Below are positions 1 to 8,086 of a stretch of 64,000 nucleotides of DNA, one piece after another; the stretch's first letter is position 1; the number at the start of each line of letters is the position of its first letter. Below the pieces are notes generated by a model. That model searched no databases and was not told the origin of the DNA. It was given only the letters and a program-made list of their open reading frames with translations. A program made the position numbers and the translations under genes. Source of the stretch: Pseudomonadota bacterium (GTDB lineage Bacteria; Pseudomonadota; Gammaproteobacteria; Steroidobacterales; Steroidobacteraceae); the NCBI GenBank assembly GCA_023433705.1, contig JAEYUC010000051.1:33258-97257 (forward strand). The letters run 5' to 3'.

Positions 1-72
1 CGATTTACAGGGATTTGACGCATTGCAGCAAGCCCTTGGTTTTGTTGGCAAGCGTTTTATCGAGCGACGAAG

Positions 73-93
73 GTTGATCGCGATTCGATCAAC
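73..93. repeat. 8-bp inverted repeat in the first leader region
   Basis: Arms gttgatcg (73-80) and cgatcaac (86-93) are a perfect inverted repeat around a 5-base spacer, about 150 bases upstream of the first gene. It has no T-run, so an operator is as likely as an RNA hairpin. Nothing else recognisable was seen in bases 1-239, which contain no convincing ORF. Confidence 0.35.
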
Positions 94-239
94 GCCTGAC
101 TAATGACTGTCGCCATCTGCGGACAAATGCGGCGTGTTTCAAATGGTTTGAGGAATCGATAAGATCGCGCTCGCGATGCAAATCGCAACAAACGTTTGTT
201 TGGTCTCACTTACCACTAGAAAATTTGGGGTACCCCTAC

Positions 240-503
240 ATGAAGATTAACGTCGCTCTCGCCGCCTCGATCGCGGCCCTCGCGCTGATGGCCTGCAGCA
301 AGCAGGAAGCCGTTTCCACGGAAGCCGCTGCTCCGGTTGCTGAAGAAGCCGCTGCCGCCGCGTCGGAAGCCGCTGCCGCCACGACGGAAGCCGCCGAAGC
401 CACCTCGGAAGCCGCCGCTGCCGCGACGGAAGCCGCCGCTGCCACGGCTGAAGCCGCTGCTGCTCCGGCCGAGGCCGCCCCGGCGGAGACGCCGGCGCAG
501 TAA
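240..503 (+). CDS. Small alanine-rich lipoprotein
   Basis: The 87-residue product begins with a short basic start, a hydrophobic stretch and a lipobox ending in L-M-A-C (Cys19), so it should be exported and lipid-anchored. The mature part is almost only Ala, Glu, Thr and Ser in repeating EAA / TEAAAA units (residues about 25-80), followed by a Pro/Ala tail. Such composition predicts a long helix or Ala-zipper coiled coil, reminiscent of Lpp-like spacers, but I recognise no named family. The ATG at 240 is preferred over an in-frame TTG at 225 because it places the signal sequence correctly. A strong terminator follows, so the gene is probably monocistronic. Confidence 0.8.
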   Translation: MKINVALAASIAALALMACSKQEAVSTEAAAPVAEEAAAAASEAAAATTEAAEATSEAAAAATEAAAATAEAAAAPAEAAPAETPAQ

Positions 504-547
504 TCGATTTATCGATTATTGCCTCGAGCCTTCAGGCTCAATGACGG

Positions 548-582
548 CCCGGGCAGTACGTAACGACGTCTGCCCGGGTTTT
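548..582 (+). terminator. Rho-independent terminator of the Ala-rich lipoprotein gene
   Basis: Arms cccgggcag (548-556) and ctgcccggg (570-578) form a GC-rich stem, extended inside by acgt/acgt, and are followed directly by TTTTGTCTTTT. This is a canonical intrinsic terminator for the upstream gene and insulates the acetyltransferase gene that starts at 623. Confidence 0.85.
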
Positions 583-622
583 GTCTTTTCTGGAAGTCGA
601 TTTTAGTTAGAGGGGCTTTCGC

Positions 623-1153
623 GTGACGGTCAGTGTTCGAGATGCCCGCGGTGCCGACCGCGATCGTGAGTGGATAGAGCGCGCGTACCGCGACTATCTC
701 GACGATCTGTCGCCGCTCAACACCGGGGTCTTCAACACGACCTCGCTCGGCGAGATCGGTTACAGCGAATCCGACCAGCTCGCCCGCTGGTTCGGCGATC
801 CCTCCGTCAATCCGCTGATCATCATGCGCGGCGCCGACCCTGCCGGCTTCGCCATGGTCGCGCGCGGCGCGATGCCCGGCCGTCCGCCGGTCGATTACCG
901 CATGGCGGAATTTTTCGTCGCGCGTGTTTACCGGCGCCGCGGCGTGGGCCGCTCGGCCGTCGAATTGATCCTCAACCGATTCGCGGGGCGCTGGGAGATC
1001 ACCGAGTGCCTGCGCAATCCGGTCGCCGTGTCTTTCTGGCGCCGCGTCGTGGCCAACTACACGCAGGGGCGTTACCAGGAACGCGTCACGAACGGCGAGG
1101 TGCGCCAGGTGTTCGACTCCGGCAACTCGCGCGCCGCGAGCGCTACGAAGTGA
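623..1153 (+). CDS. GNAT-like N-acetyltransferase
   Basis: This 176-residue protein has the layout of a GCN5-related acetyltransferase. A strand ends in EFFVARVYRRRGVGRSAVE (residues about 94-112), matching the acetyl-CoA pyrophosphate-binding loop (R-R-x-G-x-G-R) and following helix. A later segment (NPVAVSFWRRV) corresponds to the usual N-x-x-A-x-x-F-W element of motif B. The acceptor substrate cannot be read from sequence. The start is GTG at 623. The stop codon overlaps the GTG start of the downstream gamma-glutamyltransferase by 4 bases, so the two are probably translationally coupled. Confidence 0.8.
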   Translation: MTVSVRDARGADRDREWIERAYRDYLDDLSPLNTGVFNTTSLGEIGYSESDQLARWFGDPSVNPLIIMRGADPAGFAMVARGAMPGRPPVDYRMAEFFVARVYRRRGVGRSAVELILNRFAGRWEITECLRNPVAVSFWRRVVANYTQGRYQERVTNGEVRQVFDSGNSRAASATK

Positions 1154-2877
1154 ATGCGTCGCGCCGGCTGTCCGCAGCTGTCGCGGCCCTGATCATCGCA
1201 CCCATGGTCATGGAAGGTTCCGCCGCCGGTCCGCGTCCCAGCGGATCGCTCGTTCCCACGCGCTCGGAGGTCATCGCCACACACGGCATGGCGGCGACCA
1301 GTCATCCGCTCGTGAGCCAGATCGCGCTGGACGTGCTCAAACGCGGCGGCACCGCGGTCGACGCCGCGATCGCCGCCAACGCGGCCATCGGGTTGATGGA
1401 GCCGACGGGCAATGGCATCGGTGGCGACCTGTTCGCCATCGTCTGGGATGCGAAGTCCGGAAAGCTGCACGGACTCAACGCGAGCGGCCGCTCGCCGCAA
1501 TCGCTGACGTTCGAGAAATTGCAGGCGGAGCTGAAGCGGCTCGATCGCAAGACGATTCCGCCGACGGGGCCGTTGCCGGTCTCGGTGCCCGGCACCGTCG
1601 ACGGGTGGTTCGAGTTGCACGGCAAGTTCGGCAAGCTGCCGATGAAGGAACTGCTGCAGCCCGCGATCTCCTATGCGCGCGATGGATTTCCCGTCACCGA
1701 GGTCATCGCGGCGGGCTGGGCGACGAATGTCCGCACCCTCGCGAAGTTTCCGAACTTCGCGGAAACCTTCATGCCGAACGGCCGGGCGCCGGCCAAGGGC
1801 GAGATCTTCCGTAATCCGCTGCTCGCGGACACGTTGTCGCGCATCGCCGAGGGCGGGCGCGACGCGTTCTACAAGGGCGACATCGCGCAGCGCATCGGGA
1901 ATTACATGCGCGCGAACGGCGGTTACCTCACGGCCGCGGACCTGGCCGCGCACCGCTCCGAGTGGGTGGAGCCGGTGTCCACTAACTACCGTGGATACGA
2001 CGTGTGGGAGCTGCCGCCCAACACGCAGGGCGTCGCGGCGCTGCAGATGCTCAACATTCTCGAGGGATACGACATCAGGTCGATGGGTTTCGGCAGCGCC
2101 GACTACCTGCACGCGTTCGTCGAGGCCAAGAAACTGGCGTTCGAAGACCGCGCGCGTTATTACGCGGATCCGGGGTTCGCGAAGATTCCGCTGAAGACGC
2201 TGCTGTCGAAGGACTACGCGGCGAAGCGCCGCGGACTCATCGACTCGAAGAAGGCCGCGCGCGAGTATCCCGTCGACACCAAGGCTCTCGACCAGAGCGA
2301 CACCATCTACATGACCGTGGCCGACGCCGCGGGCAACATGGTGTCGCTGATCCAGAGCAACTACCGCGGCCTGGGTTCGGGCATGACGCCCGACGGCTGC
2401 GGTTTCATCCTGCAGGATCGCGGCGAGCTGTTCTCGATGACGCCGGGCCACGCGAATGTGTACGCGCCCGGAAAGCGGCCCTTCCACACCATCATTCCCG
2501 CGTTCGTCACGAAGGACGGCAAACCCTGGCTGTCGTTCGGCGTCATGGGCGGCGGCATGCAGCCGCAGGGTCACGCGCAAATCGTCGTGAACCTCGTCGA
2601 CTTCGGCATGAACTTCCAGGAAGCCGGCGATGCGCCGCGCGTGCGTCACGAGGGCTCGAGCGAACCCACGGACGAGAGGATGCGCGACGGCGGCGAGGTA
2701 CTGCTCGAGCAAGGTTTCCCGCTCGATGTCGTGAAATCACTGCAGGCCCGTGGTCACAAGGTGACCGTCAGGAACGATGGCGGGTTTGGCGGTTACCAGG
2801 CCATCCATCGAAATGCGGAAGGGGTGTATTTCGGGGCGTCCGAGTCGCGCAAGGACGGCGCGGCCCAGGGTTACTGA
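1150..2877 (+). CDS. ggt: Gamma-glutamyltransferase / glutathione hydrolase
   Basis: The 575-residue product matches the gamma-glutamyltranspeptidase family in full length. It has an N-terminal signal sequence (about residues 1-26). The conserved early block contains THGMAATSHPLVSQIA and GGTAVDAAIAANAAIG. The self-cleavage/nucleophile Thr is T385 in S-D-T-I-Y-M-T-V-A-D. The small-subunit block SNYRGLGSG follows. Such enzymes mature into two chains in the periplasm and cleave the gamma-glutamyl bond of glutathione and related compounds. The start is taken as GTG 1150, overlapping the acetyltransferase stop as GTGA. The reading frame stays open further upstream, but that part is antisense-like and lies before the signal peptide. 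Confidence 0.92.
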   Translation: MNASRRLSAAVAALIIAPMVMEGSAAGPRPSGSLVPTRSEVIATHGMAATSHPLVSQIALDVLKRGGTAVDAAIAANAAIGLMEPTGNGIGGDLFAIVWDAKSGKLHGLNASGRSPQSLTFEKLQAELKRLDRKTIPPTGPLPVSVPGTVDGWFELHGKFGKLPMKELLQPAISYARDGFPVTEVIAAGWATNVRTLAKFPNFAETFMPNGRAPAKGEIFRNPLLADTLSRIAEGGRDAFYKGDIAQRIGNYMRANGGYLTAADLAAHRSEWVEPVSTNYRGYDVWELPPNTQGVAALQMLNILEGYDIRSMGFGSADYLHAFVEAKKLAFEDRARYYADPGFAKIPLKTLLSKDYAAKRRGLIDSKKAAREYPVDTKALDQSDTIYMTVADAAGNMVSLIQSNYRGLGSGMTPDGCGFILQDRGELFSMTPGHANVYAPGKRPFHTIIPAFVTKDGKPWLSFGVMGGGMQPQGHAQIVVNLVDFGMNFQEAGDAPRVRHEGSSEPTDERMRDGGEVLLEQGFPLDVVKSLQARGHKVTVRNDGGFGGYQAIHRNAEGVYFGASESRKDGAAQGY

Positions 2878-2888
2878 CCGCCCTGCCC

Positions 2889-2913
2889 GGGGACAGACTT
2901 CAAGTCTGCCCCC
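2889..2913. repeat. Short REP-like palindrome
   Basis: GGGGACAGACTT and AAGTCTGCCCCC form an almost perfect hairpin (one unpaired A) 12 bases after the gamma-glutamyltransferase stop. It has no T-tract. The GGGGACAG...CTGCCCC form resembles dispersed extragenic palindromes of gammaproteobacteria, though only one clear copy was seen here. It may aid termination or mRNA 3'-end stability between two convergent genes. Confidence 0.45.
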
Positions 2914-2953
2914 TTCCGTGAAACCGTTTCGCGGGCTCCGGCCACTCACGTCT

Positions 2954-3048
2954 GTTGGCGTCGGTGGTCCGGATTGCGCGGGCCTTGTTTACCGATTGCG
3001 AGAGCCCGGCTTCGAATCCTCAGGGGAATCCGGGCCATCGACGCCGAC
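2954..3048 (+). other. Long stem-loop, possible structured RNA
   Basis: Bases 2954-2975 can pair with 3027-3048 over 22 consecutive positions if the plus strand is transcribed: 19 Watson-Crick pairs and three G-U wobbles. The same pairs would be A-C mismatches in a minus-strand transcript. An inner stem (cgggc 2979-2983 with gcccg 3004-3008) lies within. The element fills the gap between the convergent gamma-glutamyltransferase and glycosidase genes. It could be a small RNA, a 3'-UTR structure or a non-canonical terminator. I do not recognise an RNA family. Confidence 0.4.
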
Positions 3049-3060
3049 TGACACCACCGC

Positions 3061-5025
3061 TCACTGGATCGCCGGAATCCCGAGATGAATCGAATCCTCG
3101 GGAGTTCCGAATTCCGACGCCTTCGGCCGGCGCGTAGTCGGCGCCAGCTTGCCCGAGTGGATCGCTTCGATCCGCGCGTGCGTCGCCTTCGCCGCGGCGA
3201 CGAGCTCGGGGTAGGGGCGATCGGTGACGTCTATCCACCCGATGTTGTAGTTCTCGCCGTCGCGCCGGCCGGTCGCGGGTTGATCTATCCACTGGTACCA
3301 GTGCGTGCCGACGATCGCGGGATGCGCGGCCGCGTTCTCGACGTAATACGAGTAGGCGACACCGCGCTCCGCCTGGTTCATCGTCTGCACGAGTCCGGGC
3401 GCGAGGCCGCCCCAGGGCACGCCGAAATGGAACTCGCCGATCAGGATCGGCAGATCCTGGATCTCGTACACGCGATCGATGAAATCCTTCGGCGGCGCCC
3501 AGCGGTACTTGTTCATGCTGTACACGTCGAAGCCGCGCGCGAGCGCGATGACGTCGTCGGGCGGCGTGCCGCCGAAACGGATGCCGAGGTGCAGATGGTT
3601 GGGGTCGTGCCGGCGCACTGCGGCGTTCACAACCTCGAGGTACCGCCGAAACGCCGCGTGCACCATGGCCTTGCGCGCCGCGGGCGTGTCGCCTTTCGCG
3701 AGCCCGGCGCGAAAACGCTGCTGCAGCACGCTGGCAGGCCCGGCGAGCACCAGATCCACGAGCTGGCTCTCGCGCCCCGGCCACGGGGGTTCGTTGCCTA
3801 TGAAGTAACCGATCATCCACGGATCGTCCTTGCGCGGCGCGAGCTGCCGCGCGGCATCGGCATCCACGCGCCGCGAGAATTCGTCCGAGTAAACGTCGGG
3901 CAATCCCATGATCGCGCCTTCGATCATCTGCCAGCCGCGCAGGGGATAGACGTACGGGACCCGCGCGGGCAGGCTCGCTGGCAACTCGTCGTTGAGCGCC
4001 GGGCCGTACGCGGTATTGAGGCCCCATGTCCGCATGCGGCGCGATGTCAGCATCGCGCTCTCCGCGCGCCAGTTGCGGCCGAAACGCTTCATCAGGTTGG
4101 CGGCGTAGAAAGACACTGGATCGCGGAGGGCATTGCCGGTCGCGCCGGGCGCGAACTCCTGCGTCGCCGTCGGGATGCTCGCGAACAGTTTGTCCCGCCC
4201 GACGATCTGCGTGAAAGGCGGCTCCGCGCCCGCGCCATTGACGCCCGCCGACCAGAAGCGGCAACCGGCGGGATCGACGAACCACCAGCGATTGTCGATC
4301 TTCTCGACGCGGAAGAAACCGCTCGCCCGCCGCCGGTCGCTTTCAAAGCCACCGTAACGACACGCAGGCACGTTCTTCGGCACGAGCATCCGCGCTTCCT
4401 GGCTCCACTCGCGCACCAGCACCGCGGTGTCGCGCGCCTTGCCGGGCCAGTCGACGTGTCTGTACTGCCCGTAATCGTCGATGAGCGGCGCGCCGCCATC
4501 GAGGATCGCGTCGCCCACGTCCGTCTTCGACAGGCTCACCTTGCGGATCTCGAGCGTCGCCGCTCGCGCCGGATAACGCATCGTCACGCCGAGCGCTCGC
4601 ACGTTGCGCACGGGTCCGTGGCCGCCGGCCTCGATGTTGATCCAGTAGCTGGCGCGCGGCTGATTGACCGTGGACGCCAGTTCGTCGGCATCGCCGAGCC
4701 CCTGCCGATAGAACCGCAGCGGAATCGAAGCGCGTGTCCAGACGTTGGCGAATGGATGAAGGCGCTTGGAGACCGTGCCGTCGTCGCCGATCAGCGCGAG
4801 CTCGAAGCGCTGGCTCGTCGAGGCGCGGTATTCGAGCACCAGGAATTCGAAGCCGCTCCAGTCGGAAGGCAGCTGCTGATCGAATGCGGACAGCGGCCAC
4901 TGCGTCGAAGCCACGTCCGAGGCGAATACCGCTTTCTGTGGCGCCGCTCGCGCGCTGACTACCTGCAGGACGATGGCCGCGACGAGCGCGGCGTACTTCA
5001 GAAAACCCCGGGTATGAAGCGCCAT
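3061..5025 (-). CDS. Secreted GH50-like (clan GH-A) glycoside hydrolase
   Basis: The 654-residue protein has a signal peptide (MALHTRGFLKYAALVAAIVL, cleaved after A-R-A). An N-terminal beta-rich domain (about 30-220) is followed by a TIM-barrel domain opening with FFRVEKIDNRWWFVDPAG. In the barrel, G-N-E-P-P-W supplies the likely acid/base Glu and I-L-I-G-E-F-H-F-G the nucleophile Glu, the two-Glu layout of clan GH-A and closest in my judgement to beta-agarase-like GH50 proteins. The substrate is unproven, and a beta-galactosidase-like role is possible. ATG 5025 is preferred because AAGGTG sits just upstream and the signal peptide fits. Its first 28 bases overlap the upstream methyltransferase gene. 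Confidence 0.72.
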   Translation of the reverse strand: MALHTRGFLKYAALVAAIVLQVVSARAAPQKAVFASDVASTQWPLSAFDQQLPSDWSGFEFLVLEYRASTSQRFELALIGDDGTVSKRLHPFANVWTRASIPLRFYRQGLGDADELASTVNQPRASYWINIEAGGHGPVRNVRALGVTMRYPARAATLEIRKVSLSKTDVGDAILDGGAPLIDDYGQYRHVDWPGKARDTAVLVREWSQEARMLVPKNVPACRYGGFESDRRRASGFFRVEKIDNRWWFVDPAGCRFWSAGVNGAGAEPPFTQIVGRDKLFASIPTATQEFAPGATGNALRDPVSFYAANLMKRFGRNWRAESAMLTSRRMRTWGLNTAYGPALNDELPASLPARVPYVYPLRGWQMIEGAIMGLPDVYSDEFSRRVDADAARQLAPRKDDPWMIGYFIGNEPPWPGRESQLVDLVLAGPASVLQQRFRAGLAKGDTPAARKAMVHAAFRRYLEVVNAAVRRHDPNHLHLGIRFGGTPPDDVIALARGFDVYSMNKYRWAPPKDFIDRVYEIQDLPILIGEFHFGVPWGGLAPGLVQTMNQAERGVAYSYYVENAAAHPAIVGTHWYQWIDQPATGRRDGENYNIGWIDVTDRPYPELVAAAKATHARIEAIHSGKLAPTTRRPKASEFGTPEDSIHLGIPAIQ

Positions 5026-6149
5026 TTCACCTTCCGCATGTACTCCGCGTAGCCGTTGTCGAGCATCAACAGGTGCCGTTCCTCCGTGAGCGCGCGCAGC
5101 ACGTAGATCGCGGTCCATCCGAAGAGGCCGATGAAGAACATGGCTACCGGAAAGCCCTCGACCGTGAACACGCCGATCAAGCCGGGGATCGCGCCTATCC
5201 ACCACGCGAGATTCTTGGCCGCATACGCCGGATGCCGGACGAACGCGTACGGCCCGTGGGTCACGATGCCGCGATTGGTCAGGTTGCTCGCCTTGAAGCC
5301 GAGCGCCACCGACGCCCACGAGAAGATGCCCATCGCCACGAGGATGCAGACGTTCGCCGCGAAGTGCGCGGCGTCGTTCGCGAACTGCGGAAAATCGCTG
5401 CTCTGCCACGGAAACAACTGGCTCGTGAACCCGTTGAACGGCGGATAACACGCGAGGCAGACGGCCCAGCCGAAGAACGTCGGATCCACGCTCAGGATCC
5501 GGTTCTTGAGTGCGGGCGTTTCGACGATGTAGCCCATCGTGAACAGGAACGTGTCGACGAAAAGTATGAGCTGGAAGCAGGTCCAGAACAGCGCGGAATC
5601 GAACAGTACCCGGCCGCTCGCGCCGTCACCGATGCTGTTCCACAGGTTCACGACGGAGCCGGTCATGTCGCCGATGTGACCCAGGCACCAGTTGATCATG
5701 AGCGGTGCAAAGAAGAACTTGAGCAGCAGTGCGAGCGCGGCCTGTCTGGCGGCAGGCGAAAGCGCGCCGCGCAGCGGCAGCGCCATGGGCCGCCGCGCGC
5801 GAGCGGCCATCCGCGCGCGCGACGCCGGGCGGAACATGCGCAGCACGCTGAACCACAGTCCCTGCAGGAAGATGGATGCCTTGGAGCGCATCCACGGATG
5901 ACGCGCATAGAAGGGGATCAGTACGATCGCGTACAGCGCGATCAGCGCGACGAACAGTTCCCGCACGTCGATCGAGAAGAGTTGCGCGCGCAGGATGTTG
6001 CGATGGAACTGGCTCACGGACGTGACGATCCACCAGGCCAGTCCGACGAAGCCGAGCGTGGAAAAGTAGTTCGCCGCGAAGCGGCGGCTGACGATGTTGC
6101 CGATCACGCTCGAGAGAAAAGTCGGCTTGGCGGTCAGTTCGCCCGTCAT
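4998..6149 (-). CDS. Isoprenylcysteine-methyltransferase-like membrane protein
   Basis: This 383-residue polytopic protein has several hydrophobic segments. It ends in the ICMT/PEMT signature: GPYAFVRHPAYAAKNL (substrate/SAM-binding G-P-Y-x-x-x-R-H-P) and later the E-E-R-H and G-Y-x-x-Y motifs. Family members methylate lipid or isoprenoid-like substrates with SAM at the membrane, and the bacterial substrate is usually unknown. The N-terminal half (residues 1-220) is much longer than in minimal ICMT proteins. ATG 6149 is used; a GTG at 6167 is an alternative. It is probably co-transcribed with the downstream glycosidase, whose start lies inside this gene. Confidence 0.72.
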   Translation of the reverse strand: MTGELTAKPTFLSSVIGNIVSRRFAANYFSTLGFVGLAWWIVTSVSQFHRNILRAQLFSIDVRELFVALIALYAIVLIPFYARHPWMRSKASIFLQGLWFSVLRMFRPASRARMAARARRPMALPLRGALSPAARQAALALLLKFFFAPLMINWCLGHIGDMTGSVVNLWNSIGDGASGRVLFDSALFWTCFQLILFVDTFLFTMGYIVETPALKNRILSVDPTFFGWAVCLACYPPFNGFTSQLFPWQSSDFPQFANDAAHFAANVCILVAMGIFSWASVALGFKASNLTNRGIVTHGPYAFVRHPAYAAKNLAWWIGAIPGLIGVFTVEGFPVAMFFIGLFGWTAIYVLRALTEERHLLMLDNGYAEYMRKVKWRFIPGVF

Positions 6150-6222
6150 TGCGGCCGATTCTCGCACGAGATGCGCGATGGGTTCACCGGTCGACGCCCG
6201 GGCAGCCGCCTGCAGCCGCTTT

Positions 6223-7311
6223 TCAGCCTTTCAGCGGCAGCGTGATGTTGAACGTCGTGCCCACGCCGGCGGTCGATTCGCACTCGATCCGGCCACCGTG
6301 GGCATCGACGATGCCCTTGGCGATGAACAGGCCCAGTCCCGTGCCGGTCTTCTGCAGCTTGCGGCTGGCCGAGTAATACGGATCGAAGATGTGGGGCAGG
6401 TCCTCACACGAGATACCCGGACCGCTGTCCGAGATCTCGATGTGCGCATTGCCGCCCTGCGTGCGGCTCGTCACCTTGATCGTGTCGCCGGGCCTGCAGA
6501 ACTTCACCGCGTTGCCGATCAGGTTCTGGAAGAGTTGCATGAGCCGCGCGCGGTCGGCCTCGGTGCGCACGACGTCCGTCCCCGGGTCGTAGCCGAGTTC
6601 GAGGCCCTTCTCGCGCGCCGGCGCCTCGTGCACGGTGACGACTTCGCGCAGGACCTCGTTGACGATCACGCTCGATGGATTGATCGAGAGCTGGCCCGAG
6701 CGCAGGTTCACGATGTCCATGAGATCGCCGATCATCCGGTTCATCTGTTCCACGTTGCGGCGGATGCGCAGGTGCTGCTCGCGCACCTGTTCGGGCGTGA
6801 GGTTGTACTTCGGATTGAGCAACATCGAGGTCGTCGTGTGGATCACCGCGAGCGGCGTGCGCAGGTCGTGCGAAACGATCGCGAGCACGTCCTCGCGGGA
6901 GCGCACCTCCTGCGCGAGTTTCTGCCGCTCACGATAGACGTCGAGGAACAGCTTCACTTTCTGGCGCAGCAGTTCGGGGTCGACCGGCGTACTCAATACA
7001 TCGGCTGCGCCGCTGTCCCGACCGCGAAGGATCGGCGAGTCGTTGATGTCCGCATCCGCGATGAAGATGGTCGGAATGCCCTTGGGTTTTGCCGTGTCGC
7101 GCGCGACCTCGGCGAGCTCGACGCCGTTGATCCGGGATTTGTGCACGGTCACGACCGCGAGCGCGATGTCATGGAGCTGCAGGTGCCCGCGCGCCTCCGA
7201 CGCCGACGAGGCGGTGAGGAATTCGAGGTCATCGGCACGCAGCATCGCCACCAGGGCGGGCAGGTTTTCGTCGGCATCGTCGACCAGCAGGACCTTGATG
7301 GATTCGGTCAT
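6223..7311 (-). CDS. Histidine kinase with N-terminal pseudo-receiver domain
   Basis: The 362-residue protein joins a receiver-like domain (1-125) to a HisKA dimerisation domain and HATPase_c domain. The kinase half looks intact: H148 in VSHDLRTPL, N-box NLIGNAVKF, G1 DSGPGI, F-box IFDPYYSA and G2 GTGLGLFIAKG. The receiver keeps the acidic pair D11-D12, but Thr55 stands where the phospho-acceptor Asp belongs and Thr108 replaces the conserved Lys before Pro109, so phosphotransfer there is unlikely. No membrane segment is present, so it should be soluble. No partner regulator gene is adjacent. ATG 7311 begins MTESIKVLLVDD. Confidence 0.88.
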   Translation of the reverse strand: MTESIKVLLVDDADENLPALVAMLRADDLEFLTASSASEARGHLQLHDIALAVVTVHKSRINGVELAEVARDTAKPKGIPTIFIADADINDSPILRGRDSGAADVLSTPVDPELLRQKVKLFLDVYRERQKLAQEVRSREDVLAIVSHDLRTPLAVIHTTTSMLLNPKYNLTPEQVREQHLRIRRNVEQMNRMIGDLMDIVNLRSGQLSINPSSVIVNEVLREVVTVHEAPAREKGLELGYDPGTDVVRTEADRARLMQLFQNLIGNAVKFCRPGDTIKVTSRTQGGNAHIEISDSGPGISCEDLPHIFDPYYSASRKLQKTGTGLGLFIAKGIVDAHGGRIECESTAGVGTTFNITLPLKG

Positions 7312-7345
7312 TGTTAGCGGAAGCCCCCGGTCAGAATTCCGGAGT

Positions 7346-8086
7346 TTACTGGGTGCGGGGCGCAACAGCGGGTGCGGGGGCGCCGGCTATCTCGGCCAGC
7401 CGAATCCTACGTTCGAATTCGCGGATGTGCGCGGCGCATTCGGAGCGTTGCGCCTGGAGGAGCATGTGAGGTCCATCGAGCGAAGCGAGTTCGGCGTTCC
7501 GGGCGAGAGCGAGGACTTCGTCGGCCGCGGACTCCGGTACGAGCCGGTCGGAGCGGGCACGCAGGTACAGAACGGGAAGGGTGACATTGCGCAGTCGTTC
7601 GCGCATGTCCAGTTCCGACATCGCGCGCAGGCGCGCGGTGAGTGTCCCCGACGAAACGTGCGACAAGGCGCGCTCCAGTGCGGCGCGCAGCCCAGGCGTG
7701 GAGAACTTGCCTAACAAGACGCGCTGCGCGACGACCACGGGCAACAGTTTGGGCGACGCGAAGACCGTCAGCGGCTTCAACAGGCTCAGCAGTCTGTTCG
7801 GGCAGGCCGCGAAGGATGCGCACAGGATCAGGCCCATGAGATTCGGCGGCGCATTCGCGGCGATGGATATCGCGACCGGACCCGAAAACGATTCGCCGAG
7901 CAGCAGGAACGGGCGATCCTTCGGCAGCTCCCGCCGCGCGATTTCCACGTGCTGCGCATAGGTCGCCCGGCGATCCGGGTAACTCACGACGGTGCAGTCG
8001 AAATCCGGCTCCAGGACTCGAAGCGCTGGAGCAAACAACTCCCCGGTTCCGTCCATGCCGGGCAGGAGCACGAGAGCGGGTTTCAT
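7346..8086 (-). CDS. Alpha/beta hydrolase
   Basis: This 246-residue protein has the compact alpha/beta-hydrolase layout: oxyanion strand LVLLPGMDGTGE near the N terminus, nucleophile elbow G-E-S-F-S-G (Ser about 65), acid residue in ARSDRLVP, and catalytic His in GPHMLLQ. No signal peptide is visible, so it is likely cytoplasmic. The substrate cannot be predicted; small esterases and thioesterases share this pattern. It starts 122 bases from the divergent repeat lipoprotein gene, so the two may share a promoter region. Confidence 0.82.
   Translation of the reverse strand: MKPALVLLPGMDGTGELFAPALRVLEPDFDCTVVSYPDRRATYAQHVEIARRELPKDRPFLLLGESFSGPVAISIAANAPPNLMGLILCASFAACPNRLLSLLKPLTVFASPKLLPVVVAQRVLLGKFSTPGLRAALERALSHVSSGTLTARLRAMSELDMRERLRNVTLPVLYLRARSDRLVPESAADEVLALARNAELASLDGPHMLLQAQRSECAAHIREFERRIRLAEIAGAPAPAVAPRTQ

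Noticed and set aside
337..606. Lys/Pro/Arg-rich ORF overlapping the Ala-rich lipoprotein gene
   Set aside because: It is the +1 frame of the GCC-GAA repeats, has no signal or ribosome-binding site, and runs through the terminator.
1072..2712. Long open frame antisense to the gamma-glutamyltransferase gene
   Set aside because: Arg/His/Val-rich translation with no family features; a shadow of the GC-rich coding strand. The same applies to the other long antisense frames, for example 3085-5052, 10407-12347 and 34696-36738.
2954..3048. Possible tRNA, because of a 7-base end-to-end stem (ggcgtcg/cgacgcc) and a TTCGAATC motif
   Set aside because: The T-loop motif is not enclosed by a 5-bp T stem, no D arm or anticodon arm can be drawn, and the stem continues to 22 pairs.
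2954..3048. Possible integron attC site
   Set aside because: The ends do not match the conserved GTTRRRY/RYYYAAC core pair, and no integrase gene is present.
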